Below the pieces are notes generated by a model, which saw only the letters and a program-made list of their open reading frames with translations, was not told the origin of the DNA and searched no databases. A program made the translations under genes and the position numbers. Below, piece after piece: positions 1-7,303 of a DNA stretch of 21,052 nt (position 1 is the first letter of the stretch; every line of letters starts with the position of its first letter). This stretch comes from Choanephora cucurbitarum (lineage: Eukaryota > Mucoromycota > Mucoromycetes > Mucorales > Choanephoraceae): NCBI GenBank assembly GCA_025331435.1, contig JAIWNI010000224.1, positions 1-21,052 on the forward strand. The letters run 5' to 3'.

Positions 1-1
1 T

Positions 2-1566
2 GACGGTATGACAAGAGATGAACAAGAACAACGTGAGCTTTGCCTCGAAGCTGAACTGTCAATGTTTGATCCATCCAACTTACCTTCATACGAGAACCAG
101 CGATTAGTCTTTGACACTATCATGCATGCATTCTCAGCAGGCCTTTCGATTGACAACAATGCTCATGCGCATCTCAGCCACAACCTGTTTTTTCTGGATG
201 GTCCAGGTGGTACTGGCAAAACCTATCTGTTCAATGCAATTCTTCAAGCTGTTAGAAGAACAAGCAAATTGCTCTATCTGTTGCAGTTAGTGGTACAGCT
301 GCTCTTCTTCTAAAAGGCGGTCGTACAGCACACTCAAGATACAAGATTCCTCTTGATTGCAGTACAACTTCAATGTGCTCAATGAGTCCAAGCTCTTCTG
401 CTGCTGCTTTAGTTGCTATGTCTGCAGTCATTGTATGGGACGAAGCCTCTATGATTAGTCGTGATGTTTTGGAAACAGTAGACAAATCATTTAGGGACTT
501 TATGAGACTAAGAGACTAAAGGTTAGCTAACGTACCTTTTGGTGGTAAACTGATTGTATTTGGTGGTGATTTCCGTCAAGTTTTGCCTATTGTACCTAAT
601 GGTATCAAAGACGATATCATCCAAGCAAGCATCTTGACTTCTACCCTTTGGAGACGAGTCCAAGTTCTTAAGTTGACAACTAATATGAGGGTTCAGCAGG
701 CCATGTCTTTAGACAATTCAACTCTGGCTCAAAACCTATAAGAATTTGCTACCTTTTTGCTCTCAATTGGTAATGAATCCCATCCAGTGATGCCCACTAC
801 ATTAGACAGTATTCGTATTCCAGACGAAATGCTTTTGACAGGAAACAATATTTCTGATCTATGCAAGCATGTATTCAATGATTTCGAACAGACTTCTGAC
901 ATTGCACCCGACAACTTGGTATCTAAAGCCATATCAACACCTACAAATGCAATTGTCACTGAAGTCAATAACTTCATAATTGAAAAATTCCCAGGCGAAT
1001 TTAAGGAATACTTAAGTGCAGATACTGCTTTGATTGAAGATGATGCTTTGATGCTACTACCAGAATTAATGAATTCTTTAAATTGTGGTTCTATCCCTCC
1101 TCACAAGCTTCAATTGAAACTGGGTTCGCCCATAATGATGCTGAGAAACTTGAGTCCAACACAAGGTGTCTGCAATGGTACAAGACTGATTTGTAGATCT
1201 TTTATGCCCAATGTTATTCAAGCCAAAATTGCAACAGGCTCTAATAAAGGCAATACATTCCTTATACCTCGGATTACAATTACGACAACTGTTGAGCAAG
1301 TGGGTGTTGAATTCAAAAGATGTCAATTCCCTATCAGACCAGCTTTTGTCATGACTATAAACAAGTCTCAAGGCCAGACATTGGATTCTGTGGGTCTCTA
1401 CCTTCCTTCACCTGTTTTTTCACATGGACAGCTATACGTCGCTCTTTCCCGTGTCAAAAAATTACAAGATATAAAAGTCTTAGCCACTGCACCTACATCC
1501 AGATTAAGAAATTATGATGGAACCTACACTCCAAACATTGTTTACAAAGAAATTTTCCGTAACTAA
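2..1566 (+). pseudogene. Helitron 1: C-terminal Pif1-type helicase, 5'-truncated and broken
   Basis: This is the helicase part of a Helitron rolling-circle transposon protein, which would unwind DNA during replicative transposition. The frame is open from the window edge, so the Rep part lies outside. Walker A (GPGGTGKT) is at 200-223. A one-base frameshift near 260-268 moves the frame; it then reads a SGTAALLL block, Walker B (VIVWDEAS) near 430-450 and GGDFRQVLP near 562-588. In-frame stops are TAA 517-519 and TAA 739-741. From 757 to 1566 the frame is intact and ends with the Pif1/RecD hallmarks NGTRLI, MTINKSQGQTLD and HGQLYVALSRV. The protein is clearly diverged from the second Helitron helicase in this window, so they are different families or subfamilies. 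The family call is secure; the element is inactive as seen. Confidence 0.9.
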
Positions 1567-1693
1567 TTCTCCCTTTATGCCCTCTCTATGCCCTCTCTCT
1601 ATGTTCTCTATATGCTTTTTCAATACTCTTAACATTTTATCTTAGCTTTCTATGCAACAAAAAAAACTTCTACTTTCCTTCACCCCACTCAAC

Positions 1694-1718
1694 AATAAAA
1701 TCCATAACTAACAATAAA
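1694..1718 (+). terminator. Poly(A) signals after the Helitron 1 helicase
   Basis: Two AATAAA hexamers (1694-1699 and 1713-1718) lie about 130-150 nt past the helicase stop at 1566, a plausible eukaryotic 3' end. This is a motif match only, in AT-rich DNA. Confidence 0.35.
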
Positions 1719-1816
1719 ACCTTTACGCTATTTTACACATGAATCTAATAACCTGAAAACCCTGATTTGATTCATAGCATTAGGCTTTTTTCAAAATCAT
1801 AGGATTAGCTTAAACC

Positions 1817-2113
1817 TCAAATGCTCCCCCGGGACCCGTGTTTTTTCTACCAAAGCAAAAGTTTAAAATACACGAAGCGCAGCGTAGGGGCTATTTTATA
1901 CCGTCGCGAAGGTCCAAAAAAATTTGGGTGGGGCCCCCACATTGTCATGCTATTCGGATTAGCCAAAACAGCCCACTGCGAAATGCAAGCCGGTTTCAAC
2001 AGCGAAGCGGGCAAACCTTAGTGAAGTTCGATAAAATCTACCATAGCGCAGCGAAGGTCAAAATTTTATCACCGCAACGGCGGTTTGACTTGAAACAGGC
2101 TTGTTCAAAATAA
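1817..2113. repeat. GC-rich non-coding patch with repeated GCGAAG/GCGCAGCG-type motifs
   Basis: This stretch is visibly richer in G+C than its AT-rich surroundings. It carries short recurring motifs such as AGCGCAGCG (near 1879 and 2045) and GCGAAGGTC (near 1905 and 2051). It also has a near-palindrome GTGGGGCCCCCAC (about 1929-1941) and a small perfect stem ACCGC-AACG-GCGGT at 2071-2084. Open frames cross it but look like chance products. It may be the 3' terminal region of Helitron 1 or a separate non-autonomous repeat. I could not find a convincing hairpin followed by CTRR, so no exact end is assigned. Confidence 0.4.
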
Positions 2114-2149
2114 TATCGTTAGATGTTGACCCAAAACCCATAAAGTATA

Positions 2150-2459
2150 TCAATATTTATCTGGATACTCGAATTCGCTAAAGTATTCCAAAGACTTGGT
2201 ATGTTCCTTGCAGACCATCTTCTTCTCTTGATCATCAGAATCAACGATAGGGTCCATCTTCCAATTTAAGCAGGGAATTGCAAATTCAGGATCAAAAATT
2301 TCTGTATTTTTGCTCTTCTGGGTAGAAAACTTTTAAGTACACACAGCAAAAACCATCAGGCTTTTGGTTAGTAAATTTATGAAAGTTTGAAATTTGTCTT
2401 TGTTCAACCTTGGTAAAGGTAGACAAATTAGGGTTTTGGACGCGAAAAGTATGGAACAT
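2150..2459 (-). pseudogene. Remnant of a Cys-rich N-terminal domain (Helitron- or helicase-associated?)
   Basis: A minus-strand frame begins at ATG 2459-2457 (MFHTFRVQNPNL...) and runs to TGA at 2292. Past a one-base loss near 2295 it continues as a coherent frame (DPEFAIPC...MDPIVD...MVCKEH...EYFSEFEYP) to a stop at 2150-2152. Cysteines occur as a CC pair, then PC and CKEH, suggesting a degenerate zinc-binding module; one expected Cys may now be Tyr. I have the impression that similar segments occur at the N-terminus of Mucorales proteins annotated as Helitron-like or Pif1 helicases, but I cannot confirm this from the sequence. It looks like a detached, frameshifted 5' fragment of a mobile-element gene pointing opposite to Helitron 1. 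Confidence 0.5.
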
Positions 2460-2760
2460 TGTTTTGAGTATATTTAAAAGAAAAAGTGGGGAGCTTTGCA
2501 AATTTCATTTTTGATAAGTGTTTATATACTTTGTCGAAAAATGGGATGAGATTAATTTGGAAAGTCTGAATTACGGTACACAAAGTGAACTCTGCGCTGT
2601 ATCATTTTAAGCTCTTTTGTTACACATGAACGTTAACTATTAATTCTTATTATGGTAATTCTTCGAAACGTTTTTTTTACATGTTTTTATTAATCCTTTT
2701 CATAACATATTTCAAACTGTGGATCTTTCTACTCATACTTTTTTTTGAAGTACAGGTTCT

Positions 2761-2991
2761 TTAATCCTCTATATCAATTGTTCGGCGGCGTCTGTCACCA
2801 GCATAGGGAGAAGGGACAGGCTTCTCACCAAGAACAACAAAAGCATCGATACTGATAGCTATATCATCTTGGGACAAGGACTGCAGGCTCAGATAAGGTT
2901 CAGACCAATCTGAAATCCTCACGACATTTTCGTTATACTCTTACACCGTACGCAGGGTTTTGGGACAATCTTTACTGGCAGGAACAGACAT
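2761..2991 (-). pseudogene. Small unidentified gene remnant, one internal stop
   Basis: From ATG 2991-2989 a minus-strand frame of 77 codons ends at TAA 2761-2763, with one internal TAA at 2941-2943 (codon 17). The composition looks protein-like: an acidic, hydrophobic middle (ISDWSEPYLSLQSLSQDD), a VVLGEKPVPSPY block, an arginine cluster and an acidic end. The same frame stays mostly open upstream to about 3085, with a TGA shortly before the ATG, so this may be the C-terminal end of a longer lost gene. A candidate GTAAG...TTTCAG intron covering the stop would be only 35 nt and would shift the frame, so it does not rescue the gene. I do not recognise the family. Confidence 0.4.
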
Positions 2992-3347
2992 AGCGTTCTC
3001 AGCCGCCACCGGGTTGTACACCGATCAAAAAATGACCACGTATTTACGTACTAGAACTGATTGGACGTCCTCGTAAACCTTTATCCACCAAAAAATCCCA
3101 AAAAGACAGTTTGGGTGACAGCTTTTGGAGGAATAAATGTGCGAATACTATTTTTGACCAAAAACACGCATTTCGAACATTTTCTTCTTTTTTGAGCAGA
3201 ATGGTGTCACGAATTTTTATGATTCGATGTCCGTCGACTTGCTCTTGCAGGCTTAAAAAGTTGTATATCTACAATATGGGCTTACTTTCAAATTTATTTC
3301 TTTCATTGTAGTACGGTGCTTCCATTTTAGTATGGAAAATAAAACGT
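2992..3347. other. Spacer between a gene remnant and the pogo left end
   Basis: AT-rich sequence with no supported gene. The open frames here are short and lack family signatures. The first part may be upstream sequence of the remnant ending at 2761. Confidence 0.5.
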
Positions 3348-3349
3348 TA

Positions 3350-3374
3350 CAGTCATCCCTCGATTTAGGGAACG
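3350..3374 (+). repeat. pogo-type left terminal inverted repeat, next to TA
   Basis: The 25-bp segment starts CAGTCATCCCTCGATTTAGG and is preceded by TA at 3348-3349. CAGT-starting ends and TA targets fit Tc1/mariner-pogo elements. The reverse complement of 17590-17614 matches it at 22 of 25 positions and is followed by TA (17615-17616), so these are two ends of the same family. The transposase at 3537-5238 lies just inside. Confidence 0.75.
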
Positions 3375-3406
3375 GTTTTGGTTCCCTCAACACCGTTCCC
3401 TAAATC
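3362..3406. repeat. Subterminal hairpin in the pogo left end
   Basis: GATTTAGGGAACGGT (3362-3376) is a perfect inverted repeat of 3392-3406, separated by a 15-nt spacer. The GTTCCCT/AGGGAAC unit recurs again at about 3412. Such subterminal repeats may be extra transposase-binding sites. Similar TTCCCTAAAT repeats are present in the matching right end at 17560-17614. Confidence 0.7.
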
Positions 3407-3536
3407 AATATCGTTCCCTATTGAAAATAAGGCTCCGCAGTGCAATTTTTAGTCCCATTTATAATAGCTCCGCACCAATCAAATTAGTTTAATATGATAA
3501 GAATGCTTTAATTATACCTTAAGTGCAGATGTTTAT

Positions 3537-5238
3537 TTAATTATAGGAAGAAGAAGGAAGAAAGTAATCAACTACTTTTGACTGAGTGGTTCTCTGAGCA
3601 ATTTTTTCAGACTCGACTTGCTTCATCATCTTAATTGTATCTATCAAAAAGCGTTCTTGAACTTCGGTTCTTGGGATAATGTTGGCAATGGTCATTTTCA
3701 ACCCCAGAAGAAGTTCGTCAATACTTGTCGTGTTTTCATCTTCTACTTCATTGTCTTCATTCGTTTCTTCTAAAATGCTGAAATCCTCATCTTCGTTCAA
3801 AGCCAGATCCTCACGCACTTGGATGCTTTCTTCATCCACAGCCAAGTCATATACAGCGGCTTCGATCTCCTCCATCATTCCCTTGGATTCGGCAATCACA
3901 GTCTGTCGTATGCTTTCTTATGTTGAATCAACTTCAGCTTCTTGGTCTTTGTTGATTGCAGCGGACACAATTTTGCCTTTCATCAAGGTGGTATGCTGAA
4001 AGCAGTTGGTGATGGTTTGCGGGGTGACAAGGTTCCATGCTGCTTTACAAAAGTGCATTGCGTCTAACTAATTCATTTTGTACATGTCGGCGGTTGCTTC
4101 CCTGTTTCTCATGTATCTACAACCGCAGAGAACAGCTTGTTTTTTTCAAATTCAGTGTTTAGAAAACAGTAATATTTAGATCATTAAACATAACTTACTT
4201 ATAATTGCTTTTAAAGTTGGCGATGATACCAGCGTCTAGTGGTTGCACATGGCTTGCGGTGTTAGCTGGCAAGTGTTCTAATTTTACATTCTTTAATGCT
4301 AGGTCTTGTGAATGGCTGCTGGCATTGTTCAAGAGAAGAAGAATCCTTCGGTTCATCACACCCATTCTTCGGTTAATGAGTCTCATCATCTTATTGAATA
4401 TATGCTTGGTCATCCAAGCCTTTGATTTGTGGTAGTAGGTGAAACCATGTTCGAAGCCTTTGAATAGAAATGTTTGTCTCAAACAGAGTTATAAGTGAGC
4501 TTTGCGAACCTGTCTTTTTTTAAAACATCTAGGCTTTTCAGCTTTACCAATGAAAACTGGATCGAACTTGAAAGACCCATCTGCATTGCACATAAAAACC
4601 ACAGTGATTCTCTCCTTTCGTACTTTAGCACCGGAAATGCGCTCTTTGGCATAGGTTCTCTTGACAACTTGGTTGTAGAACAATCCAGTTTCATCCAACT
4701 TGAACACATCTCTAGGCTCATACTCAGCGATGATGTCTCTTAGCTCTTGCATGCGGTGCTGAATGCTATGAATGTTGATGTCAATGGAGGCAGCTTTACC
4801 ATGCAAGTTGAATGATCGCAAGGACTTTCTACTGATAAAACGATCAAACCAGCCTTTGGATGCATTGAAGTCGTCTTCTGTTTGCATATCTTTGGCGAAT
4901 CGTAAGGCCATGCTTGAAATCAAGTATCCGCTAACTGGTAATTGCCTGGCTTGCATATCGAGGACGAACTTTTCGACTTGTTCTTCTAAAATTACGAAAT
5001 TGGTGGTCTTCTTGCGCTTCTTCTGAAGATCTGTTTCGCTCATAGAAAGAAGACTATCGTCTTGAAGAATTCTGCTAATAACACCCCTGGAGAGAGATTT
5101 TCCAGATCGGATTCCTTTTTTTGCTCAAGCACCTAATTTAGAATAAGACCAGTTGCTGTTATCGAAAAGCTTTTGCTTGATGGCTGCTTTATCAGAAAGT
5201 CTTAATCTTTTGCGGGAGTGTTGTAAAGTAGTATCCAT
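3537..5238 (-). pseudogene. pogo/Tigger-like DDD transposase, broken
   Basis: This is a cut-and-paste transposase of the pogo (Tigger/CENP-B-related) branch of Tc1/mariner. From ATG 5238-5236 the frame gives about 539 residues, normal for the family, after removing an 82-nt intron (4198-4117, GTAAGT...TTGTAG). An N-terminal psq-like helix-turn-helix (residues about 10-40) is followed by a CENP-B type HTH (about 70-145, with SKGWFDRFISRKS). The catalytic core has D182 in KLDETGLFY (4695-4693), then LLLLNNASSH, where the second Asp is Asn304 (4329-4327), then D335 in QPLDAGII (4236-4234). The tail is acidic and ends in QSKVVDYF, a PCNA-binding-like motif. Premature stops are TGA 5127-5125 (codon 38), TAA 4491-4489 (codon 250), TAG 4070-4068 and TAA 3920-3918. 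It is inactive as seen, both by stops and by loss of a catalytic residue. Confidence 0.93.
4117..4198 (-). other. Intron in the pogo transposase gene
   Basis: Donor GTAAGT and acceptor TTGTAG bound 82 nt. Removing it joins FKSNYK to YMRNRE in phase and restores the usual continuation after the third catalytic Asp. Without it the frame stops at once. Confidence 0.75.
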
Positions 5239-6297
5239 TTTGAAAAAAGAGTGATTTATATTGATTACGAACCTTGTTATTAGTCTATGTGTTCAGCACA
5301 ATTGCTTTTGTAGATCAATTAATTGAATGCTTACAATTTAGATATGAAAAGTGACTGGTAGTAATAAAACTGTTACTAAGTTCATTCTAGTCATTTTTTT
5401 GAGAAGTTGTTGTATACATGCCATATTGGGAACAATAGCAGTTTCTAAAGTCAGATTAGTCATCACGACATTAACATATATGGATATATTGATCCATCAA
5501 TTCTATACGTTCTAAGTAAACAAACAAAGAGTACGATGTAATGAGTTGTATGGGAAATACTCGGTTAATAGATTGGATCCACCACTAGTATAAATAGAGA
5601 TAGAAAATACATATTAAATAAAGGAACAACTTTTCTTTGGTCTGATTGATTTATTACTGTTATCAATATATACCATTATATCACAGAAGTGTTTATATTC
5701 TGATCATAAATTACCTTGTCCGAAAAATAATGCTCACATTGAAAATCTGAATCTATAATAAAGGATGTTGCTGCTTCAAGGGATAAATGACAGCTGCCAT
5801 TGTCCAATTGAAAACACTTCAAGTTCATTAACTAAGCAGTCATGGTTGTGTTATAGTGAATCGTGAAGTTCAAGAACACGTGTTGAGAAAAACCCTTCAT
5901 CAACAAAAGTTGTATACATCGACACTGTTTATGTAAAGTTTAGATTATTGTATAGGATCTGATATGTCTCATACATATTGCAAACTTGTGCTATATGAAA
6001 TACTAATTAGCCGTCGTATTTTGCGTACATCTCAATTTCCAAGTAGATAATTCTGTGTTTGAATACTCAATCTCTTAACTTTTTTGGAAACATGTCGGGG
6101 ATGTCCACTTCAATATCACACCGATGACAGGGATGTTTGAAGTGGTTGATATGTAGCATACACTACAAAGAAACTATCTAATATATACTGAAATAACAGA
6201 TTTCAACTTGAAGTACTGACGTCACGCTTTTAATTTTTGTTCTTTTCCCCCTTAATTTACTTTTTTTTTATTTTTCTCAAAATCTATCATTTTTATT
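5239..6297. other. Non-coding: pogo 5' flank, probable Helitron 2 5' end and promoter
   Basis: No supported gene in about 1 kb. Nearest 5238 it should be the 5' leader of the pogo transposase; nearest 6298 it should be the leader of Helitron 2, with pyrimidine- and T-rich DNA at 6240-6297. Somewhere between must lie the 5' end of Helitron 2 (expected A followed by TC), which I could not place. A 9-bp inverted repeat (CCACTTCAA, 6105-6113 with 6137-6145) is the clearest local structure. Confidence 0.5.
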
Positions 6298-6623
6298 ATG
6301 AGTAACATCTCGACAACAACATCAATTAAAGAATGCACTACATGTGGTTCAACTTTTGAACATGCTACTTTTGTTACTTGCGATACATGTTTTGTAAGAT
6401 TTAAGCCATAACTAAGCAGCAAAACATCTCACTATTCTCATTCTATTTCATAGGAGCGTAGACAAAGATCTTTAAGAAACAACAATCGTACAGCCAATGC
6501 CAACGAACCCAGAACTCGATAAAGAAGAACTCAGTTGCCTGCAGCATATGTTTCTGAGCTCTCTCGCCTCCAGCCATTCGATTTAGGCTCAATGGATCAA
6601 GTTTGCGACAAATGTGGAGCTAA
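6298..6623 (+). pseudogene. Helitron 2: N-terminal exons of the Rep-helicase gene, split from the rest
   Basis: Exon 1 (6298-6393) starts MSNISTTTS and encodes a zinc-ribbon-like CTTCG...CDTC pair. A 60-nt intron (6394-6453) has donor GTAAGA, a CTAA-type branch region and acceptor TTTCATAG. Exon 2 (6454 on) encodes ERRQRSLR..., an in-frame TAA at 6520-6522, then FDLGSMDQVCDKCGA, the usual Cys-rich entry to a fungal Helitron Rep protein. The frame is then cut at 6623 by the terminus of an inserted CACTA-like element; the next ~100 nt of open frame (to 6723) belong to the insert. The Helitron coding frame resumes at 12782 with KHWKAELPS, exactly in phase. See the downstream entry for the catalytic domains. 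Confidence 0.85.
6621..6623 (+). repeat. Left target-site duplication (TAA) of the CACTA-like element
   Basis: TAA directly precedes the CACCGAT terminus; the second copy is 12782-12784 after the right terminus. Both lie inside the Helitron codon pair GCT-AAG. Confidence 0.8.
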
Positions 6624-6638
6624 CACCGATAACCGAAA
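6624..6638 (+). repeat. Left terminal inverted repeat of the CACTA-like element
   Basis: CACCGATAACCGAAA pairs with the reverse complement of 12767-12781 with two mismatches. Confidence 0.85.
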
Positions 6639-6691
6639 GCAAAGGGAAATTCCCATTGAAGGGTCAACTACGCCCACAGATGGGGAAAGCT

Positions 6692-6710
6692 TCCCTTTGG
6701 TGGGCCAATT
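6692..6710 (-). repeat. Left subterminal repeat, inverted copy of 12627-12645
   Basis: On the minus strand this reads AATTGGCCCACCAAAGGGA, matching 12627-12645 on the + strand at 18 of 19 positions. It is an inverted subterminal repeat inside the element ends, a likely transposase- or accessory-protein binding site by analogy with CACTA elements. Confidence 0.75.
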
Positions 6711-6821
6711 CGCCCATAATTAATTTTCTATAAGGTATGATTGGATGAGCAAAAAAAAGCAATTCAATCACCGTCATAATCAGGATCTCAAAAGTACTTG
6801 GTATAAAAAATTAAAAGAATC

Positions 6822-6827
6822 TTTATT
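6822..6827 (-). terminator. Poly(A) signal of the Tnp2-like transposase gene
   Basis: AATAAA on the minus strand, about 42 nt past the transposase stop at 6869. Confidence 0.5.
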
Positions 6828-7241
6828 CATATCTAGATGTTAATGAATAGATTTGGACAAAAAAATAATTATTTAGAGGGCGACAATTCAGCGTATTTGC
6901 CTATCGTATTTCCAATATTTTTGGGGAAACGTGCACCAGGACGAACTACAATTTTTTTCTTCAAAGTACGTTGCTCGCCAGCTTGCATCTCGACTTGTGT
7001 TATCAAGCCTACTGGACAAACTAGGTCATCACAACACACTGCAACAAATTTCTTCTTTTCATCTTCAACTTCTTCTACACAGGGAATTCTTTTGTCAAAG
7101 GACAAAGTAGAGCCTTGAAAAACTTCCAACAGTGCATGATTACGAACAGTCCAGCTGCCGTCATCACACACAGGGAAGTCGAAAAAAAACAACAGCTTTC
7201 CCACAAACCACACAGTATCTATTCTGCTAACAACCTGGCCT

Positions 7242-7303
7242 CTGTTTTTTAAGATAATGTATGAGTTCACAGTCTATAGATTTTTAAGAAATGAAATACT
7301 TGC
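7242..7303 (-). other. Probable GC-AG intron in the Tnp2-like gene
   Basis: The donor reads AG|GCAAGT (7305-7298), the consensus of GC-AG introns; the acceptor is AAAACAG ending at 7242. The 62-nt intron joins the last exon in phase (codon AG|A). A GT donor 4 nt downstream would need a 26-nt intron, which is too short. It may be a true GC donor or a decayed GT. Confidence 0.6.

Noticed and set aside
729..1371. Minus-strand open frames under the Helitron 1 helicase
   Set aside because: They are antisense shadows of a frame with clear helicase motifs and show no domain signals of their own.
1821..2113. Two overlapping + strand open frames in the GC-rich patch
   Set aside because: Low-complexity basic and aromatic composition, no motif, and they follow the repeats; treated as non-coding.
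2907..2941. Possible intron removing the stop in the 2761-2991 remnant
   Set aside because: Only 35 nt long, and splicing leads to an immediate new stop.
3111..3311. A 66-codon + strand frame
   Set aside because: Composition looks random and there is no family signature or context.
4479..4721. A frameshift near 4490 in the pogo transposase
   Set aside because: The frames on both sides are the same; the break is a single in-frame TAA at 4491-4489, not a shift.
6105..6145. 9-bp inverted repeat as a Helitron or MITE terminus
   Set aside because: No flanking duplication and no partner elsewhere in the window; probably chance or a local regulatory hairpin.
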